Assembly: GCA_029706075.1 (NCBI GenBank)
Contig: JAINUG010000215.1
Span: 1,108,501 to 1,172,500, forward strand
Direction of reading: 5' to 3'
Origin: Aldrovandia affinis
Taxonomy: Eukaryota > Chordata > Actinopteri > Notacanthiformes > Halosauridae
DNA length: 64,000 nucleotides
In this document: positions 48,909-57,541 of the stretch, piece after piece
How the letters are laid out: each line of letters starts with the position of its first letter
Numbering within the stretch: position 1 is the stretch's first letter
Made by a program: the position numbers and the translations under genes
Notes under the pieces: model-generated
Seen by the model: only the letters and a program-made list of their open reading frames with translations
What the model was told of the DNA's origin: nothing
Database searches by the model: none

Positions 48909-50951
48909 TCATCTCCCATATTCCAGCCACCTACTAAGAGAGCAGAGCAGTTTTAAGCACACAGATACAATTAGAAAATGTCACACAGGTGTGTGTGCTG
49001 GCTGCCCTGATATTTAATGTTGGAACTCATAGATACACACAGAAAACTGTTAATCGACAACTTAGTTTGTACAAAATGGAAGGGTAATGAGCTTTCTGTA
49101 GGTTGACAACATTTAGGACTTCAGAACAAATATTGACTTTCCTTTTGAAGACAAAAGAAAAATCAATCCAATATCAGCACAAGCTCTTGCTATAAAAGGC
49201 TGTGTCTGTTTCTCTTGTGGTACTGCAGAATACTACTGCACTGTAATCTTTAACACCTGCTAATCCATAGGATTACCCAGAAGGCTAAGGGCCACTAACC
49301 TGCTCTGGAAAGGAAAGACCCAAGAAGCTCTCAACCTCCTGCAAGATGATGTCCTGGTGGCGGATCCGGGCACAAAGTGAGATTTTATTGTACTTCAAAT
49401 TTAATAATGATGGAATATTAAATCAAATTTAAAGTACAAGAACATGGTGTTTGGTGTTTTTGGTTTCTGTAATAACATTGCATTATCTATGTACATAGTG
49501 AAAGGGTACTAATTCACTATGTGAATGCAGTTATTTACTCTACATTCAACATGAGGTTTTTGTTTTCTGCAAGTGCACATGTTTAATCTGCAATCCTTTT
49601 CTCCCCCTAATACAAATGCATTTCAGCTATGCAATGCGACCCACTGGATTTAGGTTGATTCTCCTTAATCAAATATGAACTGAAATCCAGTTTTGACAAT
49701 TATCTAGTGAATGATAGGTGTCGTCAGCTGTGACCTTGGGTTTCACAAAATCCTGACCTGACAAAGATCCACTTAGATTACAAAAAAACAAACTTTGTTT
49801 TGGGAGCATCGATAGTATGCAAACCCTATTTTTTTTGTATACTTCTCTCTGCTCAGCACCTGACTAAGAGTGAAATGTTTATGCTTTATTAGGCTTTTAC
49901 TACAATTGTCACTAACCTAGAATTTTGATGCAGAGTCGCTCATTGGTTGAACTCCACAGTCGTCACTGCCTCCTCTGTGCTTCTCCCCCTCTCCAGGTGC
50001 CACTACAGTAACCTGGCCTTCTCCCTCCTGGCTCACGTGTTGGGTGAGAGGGTGGTGGGCCTGGACTACCAGCGCTGGACCTCCGACAATATCCTAGAGC
50101 GCCTGGGCATGGAGGACACGGGCTTCGACATCACGGCTGGAATCCAAAGCCAAATGGCGGTGGGTGTGTACAGCAGCGGCCAGCCGGCGCCGCTGTACGA
50201 CCTGGGCTGGTACAGACCCTCAGGGCATATGTACTCCACCACGGCCGACATGGCCAAGCTGGCCATGGTGCTGCTGGGCGCTTACCACCGCAGGCTCCTG
50301 GAGCCCGACACCCTCAAAGTCATGCTGACGCCCCTCTTCCGCTGTGAGAAGAGCTACTTCGCCAACCGCACAGGCACCCCCTGGGAGGTCAACGAGCAGT
50401 TGGGGTACGAAGTGGTGCGCAAGGACGGCGACCTGGATGGCTACTCGGCCTCCTTCTCCCTGGTGCCCCGCATGAAGCTGGGTCTGGTGGTGCTGATGGC
50501 CGGCACCAAGCCGCAGAGCGAGGACGTGGTGGCCAAGGCCTACGCCCACCTCATCCCCGCCATGGAGACGGCCTTCCGGGAGGCCCGCCGTGTCCTCACC
50601 GCCCCGCCCAGCGCCGCACCCTACGTGGGCTTCTACACCTACAGCAACATCACCTTCTACGAGATCCGGGCCGAGGCAGATGGGGTGCTGACCATGCAGC
50701 AGTTCGGGCCCCACATCGAGAACCTGATCCCGGAGAAGTACCGGACCATAAAGCTCAACTTCCTGGTGGACCGGGTCTTCAGGGTGGTGTTCGAGAGGGA
50801 GTACCCCTGTGTCTTAACCGTTAACACCGCCTCCGTGTCCCTGGAGGCTCAGGACAGGCAGCTCTTTAACTTTTATGTCTTTGACAAGAAGGGCGTGTCT
50901 CACCAGCTCATGAGCTCTTCCAGGAAGGAGTTTAAAGACCAAAGGGGCTAA
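37565..50951 (+). CDS. lactbl1: beta-lactamase-like protein (LACTBL1-type), 7 coding exons
   Basis: Joining 37565-37624, 41764-41908, 43465-43571, 44204-44361, 46208-46455, 49271-49376 and 49997-50951 gives 1779 nt in one frame, 592 residues. Every junction is GT-AG. Residues 1-40 are a short cytosolic tail, and 41-58 are one hydrophobic segment (type II anchor), placing the rest in the lumen or outside. The domain is of the class C beta-lactamase/PBP type: SxxK as SLSK (160-163), the Tyr-x-Asn motif as YSN (278-280), and KDG (417-419) where K/H-T/S-G is usual. Family members derive from bacterial penicillin-binding-protein-like enzymes; the substrate of this one is unknown. The nucleophile region is intact, so hydrolase activity is possible but unproven. 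Its introns carry SINEs, a hAT MITE, a solo LTR and an exon-derived minisatellite. Confidence 0.9.
37664..37740 (-). mobile_element. retroposon 3' end fragment
   Basis: AACTTTATTATCGCCAGCGG, then GGAAATTTG, preceded by GATAGATA-type sequence, fits the minus-strand 3' end of a fish non-LTR element with a TATC tail. A similar word occurs at 58491. It lies just inside lactbl1 intron 1. Confidence 0.35.
38165..38281 (+). mobile_element. tRNA-derived SINE, short form
   Basis: Head with TATAATGGCTCATGAGCTTA and the B box GGTTCAATCCC. Short body, then tail GTAAGTCGCTTTGGATAAAA, then GCGTCTGCTAAATGG. Same class as 27062-27203, in lactbl1 intron 1. Confidence 0.75.
39106..39300 (+). mobile_element. 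tRNA-derived SINE, heavily diverged
   Basis: GTTTAAATCCCAGGTGCAGG (B-box region), TGTGCCCTTGAGCAAAGACA, CTTAATCTGAATTACTT and GACTGTATAAAT follow the order seen in the copies at 24234 and 56955. The 3' tail is badly decayed. Confidence 0.6.
40812..41190 (+). mobile_element. Tc1-like transposon 3' fragment
   Basis: It starts inside the transposase end (CAATCCCATAGAACTTGTAT, encoding the NPIELVW block with the third catalytic residue) and runs through MARVCEAVIVAKAGYFEKS and a 3' UTR to the terminal repeat CAAACCTTTGACTGGTACTG, followed by TA. The left side abuts an AT run (40788-40806). It complements the truncated element at 8821-10145, which keeps the other end. In lactbl1 intron 1. Confidence 0.8.
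41764..41908 (+). CDS. lactbl1: lactbl1 exon 2 (membrane anchor)
   Basis: Acceptor TCTGTCTTCCAG ends at 41763; donor GTGAGG at 41909; phase 0 in, one base carried out. It encodes PVPASAGLTKPNQ, then an alternative in-frame Met (residue 34), then the hydrophobic segment LGLVFFLLLSIVMTGCFLW. Starting at that internal Met would still give an anchored protein. Confidence 0.9.
42161..42457. mobile_element. hAT MITE with 8-bp target duplication
   Basis: Left end CAGGGGCGATTCTAGGATTT; right end read backwards CAGTGGCAATTTTAGACCC. Flanks GGGTAAGA (42153-42160) and GGGTAAGG (42458-42465) agree at 7 of 8. Internal GGGGGCTCAGCCCCC and GGGGGCAAAGCCCCC palindromes. No coding capacity. In lactbl1 intron 2. 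Confidence 0.8.
43465..43571 (+). CDS. lactbl1: lactbl1 exon 3
   Basis: Acceptor CGGTCTTCTGCAG ends at 43464; donor GTAAGC at 43572. It encodes a short linker, residues 69-104, with ENVDNDANIEKMCPRFPEP and a helix-like HPIHYLREALEK. One Cys (82). Confidence 0.9.
43687..43771 (-). mobile_element. SINE head fragment
   Basis: On the minus strand it reads GGCAGTGTAGTGTAATGGCT, AGGGAATTGGACTTGTAACT, then a B-box-like GGTTTGATTCCCAGGTGGGG and GCACTGTTG. Only the tRNA-like head is kept. In lactbl1 intron 3. Confidence 0.75.
44204..44361 (+). CDS. lactbl1: lactbl1 exon 4
   Basis: Acceptor CCCACCCACGCAG ends at 44203; donor GTGAGG at 44362, two bases carried out. It encodes residues 105-156 (LPALSAIVIYNDSILWTGNF, the first beta strands of the domain, then the NEYTVY stretch leading to the nucleophile). 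The last 41 nt plus the donor are the founding unit of the 50-bp tandem array that follows. Reading past the first donor hits TGA at once, so only this donor supports the full protein. Confidence 0.9.
44321..44815 (+). repeat. 50-bp minisatellite copying exon 4 end and splice donor
   Basis: Units start at about 44321, 44371, 44421, 44472, 44522, 44572, 44622, 44673, 44722 and 44772 (last one degenerate). Each contains ACCCCCTCTCAGGTCCACCC, AATGAGTACACGGTATACAG and, in eight cases, an intact donor GTGAGG or GTGAAG (44362, 44412, 44463, 44513, 44563, 44613, 44664, 44805). Donors in two units are broken (CAGGGGGG at 44711, CAGGAGAG at 44761). The first unit is the end of lactbl1 exon 4. Confidence 0.92.
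46208..46455 (+). CDS. lactbl1: lactbl1 exon 5 (SxxK nucleophile)
   Basis: Acceptor ATGTCTCTGCAG ends at 46207; donor GTAAGG at 46456. It encodes the split Arg157 and then IASLSKIFPTLMLYKLWEEG, with Ser160 and Lys163 as the predicted catalytic pair, followed by LDDPLEKYVENFTIKNP and the VTLRRMASQLSG end. In related proteins the last part is the usual 'LLTHTSG' segment; here that segment reads MASQLSG. Confidence 0.9.
47530..48015. mobile_element. solo LTR in lactbl1 intron 5
   Basis: A 486-bp segment starting TGTGGTGTCC and ending GGCTGCCACA, so it has the TG...CA ends of a long terminal repeat with TGTGG/CCACA inverted tips. It is flanked by the direct repeat ATAG (47526-47529 and 48016-48019). 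No internal retroelement genes or second LTR are present. AATAAA-type words occur on both strands, so orientation is undecided. A CACT/CT simple repeat lies within it (about 47824-47875). Superfamily unknown. Confidence 0.7.
48835..48904. repeat. (CT)n microsatellite
   Basis: An uninterrupted CT run of about 60 bp at 48848-48904, within wider CT-rich sequence from 48719. In lactbl1 intron 5. Confidence 0.85.
49271..49376 (+). CDS. lactbl1: lactbl1 exon 6
   Basis: Acceptor CTAATCCATAG ends at 49270 (weak pyrimidine tract); donor GTGAGA at 49377. It encodes GLPRRLRATNLLWKGKTQEA, then LNLLQDDVLVADPGT and a split Lys275. In the family this segment leads to 'PG...YSN', and here the PGTK-CHYSN order is preserved across the intron. 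Confidence 0.88.
49997..50951 (+). CDS. lactbl1: lactbl1 exon 7 (YSN and C-terminal half)
   Basis: Acceptor CTCCCCCTCTCCAG ends at 49996; stop TAA at 50949-50951. It encodes residues 276-592: CHYSNLAFSLLAHVLGERV (Tyr-Ser-Asn motif), LGMEDTGFDI, SGHMYSTTADMAKLAMVLLG (typical of class C-like hydrolases), KDGDLDGYSASF and a C-terminal beta-rich tail ending KEFKDQRG. The exon is strikingly GC-rich relative to its surroundings. An ATG at 49947 in the intron opens the same frame but is not needed. Confidence 0.93.
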
Positions 50952-51124
50952 TCCTGGACGAGTCCTGGACGTACTGGACATGTTGCTCAACACATATAAC
51001 GTTCTCCGGATACCACAAAGGCCCTCCTTCACCAGCTCATGAGCTCTTCCAGGAAGGGAGTTTAAAGACCAATGGGGGGATTTCTTACCTTCAACGCTAA
51101 TCCTGGATGTACTGGACATGTTGA
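50901..51124 (+). repeat. duplicated lactbl1 coding end in 3' UTR
   Basis: The last coding stretch (CACCAGCTCATGAGCTCTTC, then CAGGAAGGAGTTTAAAGACC, stop, GTACTGGACATGTTG) at 50901-50985 recurs at 51030-51124 with one extra G and a few changes. The offset is about 129 bp. The second copy lies after the stop codon and is not translated in the main frame. Confidence 0.88.
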
Positions 51125-52117
51125 CTGTCTCACTGAGCGTTGATGTATCATTGTTTATTCCTTCCTGTTCTTCGTCATTTCTTTAATAGGTAATTTTATA
51201 AGTATTGATTAGGTAATGCGTGTATAAATCAATTTTTTTCTATCCGTTTACCAAGATTTTAGCATGTTGTGCATTGTCATTGGACAGTTCTTGAGGGGCT
51301 TTTTCTTCCTCACCTCGTGTACTGCCATGTGTTGAACACCATGTCTCAAAAATGTGTCTCTTTGTCCATTGATACTGTATATTGTATATTGTATATTGAT
51401 ATATATATTGTATATTGATGTAGGTCCACTATGTGTTGATGCACCAATATCTGGACCTACAAACAAAGTGGCATCAATGCATTGTGTCAAAGAATTTAAT
51501 AGAATATAATTTTGGAATCAGAATGTGGTGTGAGAAAATGTTATTTGTAAACAACATTTATAGTTTTGGCAATATTTCCCCTTGACTGGGAAACTGTGAA
51601 CTTTTCCGATCCCTGAGTCAACATGAATTAACAGAAATATTATATTTATGTGCTCCATTCATACAACATTTGGATTGACATAATTTCACAATGTTTGCAA
51701 TCACGTGTTCATTTCAGATTAAGGTTGGACGTTTTAAAAACAGAAGAAAACTGGACATCTACAAATAATTATATGTTAAAAAATGTATATACAAAATATA
51801 GTGCCTTTATTTGGCCCACCAACAGCATTTGAATTGAATGATTGCTGAATGTGTGTCGGATTATTCACACTCAGACTGAACTGGACTAAGGCTGGTTGAT
51901 AAACTATTTTGTGTTCAGACAGTTTAAGTTTGGTTTCTTGCTTCTCACATTTAATTTGTATTGCAAAGTGTGCCCTCCTTCTGTGGGTGATAAATCTACA
52001 AGTTAATTTGTTATAAAGTTGTACGCAAGGGGACAGGTGATTGTCACGTGTTTGTGTATTTATTCTATACTGTGTCTTTAGCTGAACATATTGGTCATAT
52101 TATTATTAATATTAGAA

Positions 52118-52123
52118 AATAAA
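52118..52123 (+). terminator. candidate lactbl1 poly(A) signal
   Basis: The first AATAAA after the lactbl1 stop, about 1.17 kb downstream, followed by A/T-rich sequence. A 3' UTR of this length is plausible. No transcript evidence. Confidence 0.45.
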
Positions 52124-54005
52124 ATCAAAGAAAAAATATTGCCTTGTATATATTGCATTATCACAGTTTGGAGTTCAAAGCTTACTGTATTATTGCATTA
52201 CTGTGTCATTATAACCAAACAAAACAATGTAACTACCTGAAGTAACTAACTAGCCAGCCAGCTACGTTTAGTGGTGTTGATATATCAATGTTACCTAATA
52301 GAACAAGCTACATATATCTAGCTGTCTGTCTTTTTCTAGTAAGCAACAGTATTTCCTGAGGATTTAGTGGGATGTCTCATATTTTGGGCTGTATGGTTCA
52401 TAAAGAAGCATGTTAAAGTGCATCTGTAGGTAACTAGCTAGCTATAGTTCACACCACCACAATGGTTCACAAACAAGTTTTGTGGTGAGTACTTCTGAAT
52501 ACATCAGATGATCTGGTGGGAAACCTGGTGGGTACAGTGTGGGATTGTGACTGGGGCCAGCACAGGTCCATGTTTGTCTGTGAGAATGAAATAAAATATT
52601 TTTACCAAAATTATCAGTTCTCTTATTTGGAGCAGTATATTTTATCATTATTCAATTCAGAAATGCTTAGTCCTCAGGATTGTTTTCTAACAAGAGGTCA
52701 AGCCTGCCCTCTTGCGAGTTCAGTTCACATTGGTAATGCTTTTCAATTGAAATGAGTACAGTTATTATTAAAACTATTGATCGCTACAGCCAGAGTAATG
52801 GTATTTTTATTCTGATTCATGATTTTTTAAATCCCACTACCACCATAACCATAACTGACAATTCCAATAGTGCTGAAAATATGTATTTCATAGAGCATAG
52901 TCACACATAATTTTTATACAGTGTGTGAATTCTTCAGGATATAATAACTTACCCAATCATGGTCACATTTGTGTTTTGAGGACATTTAGTGATGCCAACA
53001 CAGTAGGTTCAGTAAAGATGGATTGTTTTATAGAGTGGTGTGCAGGTGTAAACACGGGTGGGTGATTTATAGATAGAGTGAGAGACCAAGCTGGCACTGG
53101 TTATCTTTACGATTGAGAGATCTAACATAAAACTGCTGGGAGCATGAAAATATAAACACATCGTTGGTCAGGCTTATCACCTGATGGCATTTCTTGACGC
53201 AAATGAGTGGGAACACAAGGATCAGGTATATTTTGATTTCTGCCCATGAAAAGAATCCAATTCATATATAAATATATTAAATTTTCTCCATGAAACAATA
53301 ATTTCATAAAGGACAAATACCCTTGCCATGCCATTGTAAGCCTGCCTTAGGAATAGACTATGGGCAGAATGATAAACGCTTCAACATTTCAGTAGATAAT
53401 AATAATAATAATATAACGTTTTTTTATAGTTTTTTCTTGTTGTTGTTTACTAATGAATTTATTTTGTGAATACAAATATACCAAATACAGTACAGACAGC
53501 AAATGTGTACATTGCATTGCAATGCTTTGCTCTTGATTATCAAAGAGGCAGTACAGCCATGTTAACTCACATTTGAAACACAAATTCTTAAGTAAAACAA
53601 TTCCATTCAAAAATCATGACCACAACTGATTATTGCCTATTAGTACAACTGAGAAAAGCAACCAGGAGCATCTCTGGTCCCAATACAGCCACTAGATTAG
53701 GTCAGGTGCAAGATGAATCCAGGCCGAGGATATCTTACGAGGGCGAGGTAAAATGGGGAGTAAATGAGCGATAATCATAGAACATGTCAAGTGCACATCA
53801 CAGCCTTTAGAAACCATCCTCAACATTGAAGAGCTACCTAGGTCTTTTTGTCCCCTAGTGGAAGAAATTAAAAAACAAACGCTTCCACTCATCAGTGTAA
53901 AGAAATATTTAAATATTAACAATTACTAGAAATAAACAATTACAAGAGAACCCCAGATGTCAAGAGACGGCCATCAATTCCACACACCCATCCACACACA
54001 CGTAT
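52124..54005. other. intergenic, no gene seen
   Basis: AT-rich sequence with a short AAT repeat (about 53396-53412). No supported gene. Confidence 0.45.
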
Positions 54006-54449
54006 CAGGGGCGTCCATTGGGTATGAGAGCAGCTTACGTTCTCGTTTTTATCTCTTTTTTTACCCGTTTTTATCTTTTTTGTTGTTGTACATAGGAGGA
54101 AACACACGACAAGCGAGCGCAAGTAGCCTATGTGACAAAAATTTAAATTAGGGGAAACACGCGGTCTACTCGTGTGACCTGTGTGTTTGGTCTCATCCAC
54201 TATTGATTTTAAAGATTAGTGCTTGTAAAAGAAATGCAGAGAATACAATAAACAGGCAAAAAGAGTCCACAATCTGCTGTTAGGTAGTAGGGACCGTTTC
54301 TACCAACACCTGAGAGTTGTGTCTTATTTTATATTAAGACCTATTCATATTTATATTAGGTAGGCCTATTACGTTTTGTAAATGATGACGTCACTTATGA
54401 TATTAAGCCATTCTGCCATACCCTAGGTTTTACTGAAATGACGCCACTG
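54006..54449. mobile_element. hAT MITE with 8-bp target duplication
   Basis: Left end CAGGGGCGTCCATTGGGTAT; right end read backwards CAGTGGCGTCATTTCAGTAA. Flanks ACACGTAT (53998-54005) and ACACGCAT (54450-54457) agree at 7 of 8. No transposase. Confidence 0.75.
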
Positions 54450-55809
54450 ACACGCATACCCACGCACACACACACACAAAATGACTGTATATGGAGGAAA
54501 GCCTGCAAAGGAAATCCTTTTAGTCAGAATTACAACATGAATAACAAACAAACGTTAGATAAGGGTTTCACTGCACGTCACTTTTAATGTGTCTGAACAC
54601 ATTTTTATTGCACCTTTGTTTAAACTTGTAAAAGTTTTCTATGAAACTATTAAAAAGATGTTCATGCTGGGTTTTTGCTTTTTGGGGGTTTTTACAGCAG
54701 ACTTTATAACAGCATGACCCTGTTGAAGACACTAATTCGTCAATGCCTGAGTTGGAATATATGGTTGAGCAATATGAAGACAAATAGCTTTGGACAGATA
54801 GCATGTAAGGAACAATGTCCCAAATCATTATGTGTTGGATGAAAAGAGTGAGAAACAGAGAGAAAGGGAGAGGTCAGTCATTCCTCACCATTGTGTGTTT
54901 TCCTTTCCTCCCTGAAAAGATTTGCAACCCTTTTCCCGGCTCTCACAGCTCAGTTTATCAGAACAACCTAACAATTCACAGACTGGCGAGGATACTGTGG
55001 ACATTATTATCACCCTGTTCAGTGCAATGTCTAGAGCTCAAAAGGTCTTCACATGATTCTGTGGCCCTAACAGTAATAAATGGTGGTCTAGTTTGAAACA
55101 ATTTTCAGCCCTTGACACCGGCTGTACACAGAGATGTGAGAATAGCTTTAACACATGGGAAATCTCTAATGGTATTTTTATTTGAATATAGTGTTGCTCA
55201 GGCCTGACTCAGGGGGGGGTGAGAGAGGGGGGACTTTGCCCAGCCCTGTCTTGCTCCCCCAAATTCTGCCTCCCCTAAAGAAAGGAATGTGGTAATAACC
55301 TTTACCAATATATTATTTATTTATATTACTAAATCAAGTCCCCCCTCCCCCCCTCAAGTAATAGTTTGTGGAGCTGGGGCTGGTGTTTGGGCCACACTAT
55401 GCCATGTTTCCTCGGGTCACATCTAAATGAATGCCATTGATCTTCGTTAACCCAGTCACTGGTGTTTTCCCATCATCCATGTTCACTTTTCATGACCCAG
55501 TTCAAAAAAGATCAGTTACCTGAGGAACGCAAAATCCACCCATACACCAGGGGAAAAAGAGGAAGGTAATCATGTCTCCACTAAGTGGCACTGATGCCCA
55601 ACGGCTCACAATATCATACTGTGTATTTATGGGGTGAAAAGCACCATTTTGTGTATATAACTGTATGTAATATCAAGACAAAATTAATTAAGACAGAATT
55701 TAAATGCTCCTGAAGCTCCAGAGGCTAACCTGAGATCATATGAATTACAACTGAGGAACAATTCCATTATAGTTCAGCATCACAGCCGATGAGATAAAGT
55801 CTCTCTCTG

Positions 55810-55863
<54 letters not shown>

Positions 55864-56954
55864 AACGCGAACTCATTTTTTATGTCCGTCTTAGAAAGAT
55901 CTTACAGTTACACCCTGAAAAAAAATTCCACTTATACACCTGTATAATTACTGGATAATTAATTACCATTGTTACAGGCGTGATTATGAAACTAGAAGGT
56001 CTTTTTCCATCTTTTATTTTGTATCCCTTTTCAAAATGTTATTGTGTGCGTCATAATGAGTTTATGTTCCCTGGTTTAGGATTCTGGAAAACAAATTGAA
56101 CAAAATAAGTTTGAAGGTTCCTCGTTATAAAAGTAAATGCTTGAACATTTTCCAGAATTCTCTTTAGTGTTTTAGGTTTCACACTTCCAGCATGGATGCA
56201 GTGACACAGATAAACAAAACGATCACTCGTTTTGCCCACATCCAGAGCACAAAGTGTTCTATGCCTTGCCTCTACTGCACAGGTGAGATACCTGTGGAAG
56301 CAGACAAGAGACATCCAAATTGTAAAAATCGTTTACACACAGAAAGCTCAGAGAGGAGAACAATGGTACCACTGCTGAAAGGTAGTTTACAGCAAGTGTG
56401 AGACTATAAAGATCCAGTGCATACAAATCTGTCCACAAAGAGAGGAGTTTTTATGGTGAATAACCCTAGACAAGCCCTGAGTCATTTCCTCATCTCAGCC
56501 ATGCATGTGGATTTTCTCTTTTCAACTTGTTTGATTTGATTTTAAGCAAATATCTGCAAGCCGAACAGCGGGTCAATGTATTGACATGGTTTCTTTCATG
56601 AATTCTAAAGAAGAGTTATTAATATGAACTAATTTGATTATAATAGCAGGTGATGGCAAAGTAAATACTGAGGTGAATTATAGATTGTTTTACCTATGAT
56701 TCTGGTTTCCTAAGTACAGGATGACAACACTTCAACAATGTCAACAACAACACTCTAGGTCTGATTCGCCATCTGACTTGCTGAACTAATGATATAGACT
56801 GAATGATAATGGCCACTTGCTCAGTCTGTCAGTCATCAGAGTCTATCACGGTCTATCAGAACAGTCAGAGTACGTGTCAACTAGCGTGACATCAGAGGGT
56901 CTACATCAAGGTGATGGCAGATGAGTTAAAAAAATAAAAAAGAGTTTGGCAACA
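54450..56954. other. intergenic with C/G runs and CT/AT repeat
   Basis: G-rich (55211-55232) and C-rich (55337-55358) runs, and a (CT)n(AT)n microsatellite at 55801-55861. No gene seen. Confidence 0.45.
55801..55861. repeat. compound (CT)n(AT)n microsatellite
   Basis: A CT run to about 55829 passes directly into about 16 AT units. Confidence 0.85.
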
Positions 56955-57188
56955 GGCTGGCAGTATAGTGTGATGGTTAGGGAGCTGGGCTTGTAAATCA
57001 GAGGTTGCAGGTTCAATTCCCAGGTAGGGGCACTGCTGGGTGTACCCTTGAGCAAGGTACTTAACCTGAATTGCTTCAGTAAAATATTCAGCTGTATAAA
57101 TGGATTGTATGTAAAGAAATGTAAACTGTGTAAGTCGCTCTGGATAAGAGCGTCTGCTAAATGCCTAAAATGTAAATGTAAATGTAAA
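56955..57188 (+). mobile_element. tRNA-derived SINE upstream of guca2a
   Basis: Well-preserved copy: TGATGGTTAGGGAGCTGGGC (A-box side), B box GGTTCAATTCC, TGTACCCTTGAGCAAGGTAC, AGCTGTATAAATGGATTG, and tail GTAAGTCGCTCTGGATAAGA, then GCGTCTGCTAAATGCC and TGTAAA repeats. It ends about 175 bp before the guanylin TATA-like element. Confidence 0.88.
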
Positions 57189-57261
57189 TTACTCAGAACA
57201 CACAGGAATCTGTGCCAAGCTTCAGCTCACAGGTGAGGTCAGTGACAATTTATGAATTCTC

Positions 57262-57300
57262 CTTTATGGTGTCATAAAAATGATCTGCCACTTATTAACC
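57262..57300 (+). promoter_or_regulatory. guca2a: CDX- and HNF1-like motifs upstream of guca2a
   Basis: CTTTATGG at 57262-57269 and TCATAAAAA at 57272-57280 are CDX-type motifs. TATTAACC at 57293-57300 is an HNF1-type half-site. Mammalian guanylin promoters are known to depend on HNF1, and CDX factors drive intestinal genes. Short motifs, so this is suggestive only. Confidence 0.35.
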
Positions 57301-57364
57301 ATGAGAAACTTCTGTTCCTCACCCAGTGGCCAATAGCCCACAGTCATGTTTACACACCCCACCC

Positions 57365-57372
57365 TTTAAAAG
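57365..57372 (+). promoter_or_regulatory. guca2a: guca2a TATA-like element
   Basis: TTTAAAAG, in ACCCTTTAAAAGGAG, lies about 100 bp before the start codon. This predicts a transcription start near 57395 and a short 5' UTR. Confidence 0.55.
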
Positions 57373-57469
57373 GAGAGAAGAAGTGAGGGAGAAGCAGAAG
57401 AAGAAGAAACTCTCCAAAGACACTTTCACAGAGAGACATACGAGAACCCTGCCGCAGACCAAGACGAAG

Positions 57470-57541
57470 ATGAAGACCACTCTGCCCACCACCTTTATGC
57501 TCCTGGCTGTGTGCCTGATCTGTGATGCAGTCCAGGTTAAA
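57470..57541 (+). CDS. guca2a: guca2a exon 1 (signal peptide)
   Basis: ATG 57470 to donor GTAAGT at 57542; 24 codons, phase 0. It encodes the signal peptide and the first residues of the prosegment (VQVK). Confidence 0.92.

Noticed and set aside
49947..49996. ATG at 49947 as an internal start of lactbl1
   Set aside because: The sequence before 49997 is an intron with a good acceptor, and the upstream exons join in frame to give the missing catalytic SxxK.
50220..50714. 164-residue minus-strand open frame opposite lactbl1 exon 7
   Set aside because: A shadow of the GC-rich real exon. Composition is Gly/His/Val-rich without motifs.
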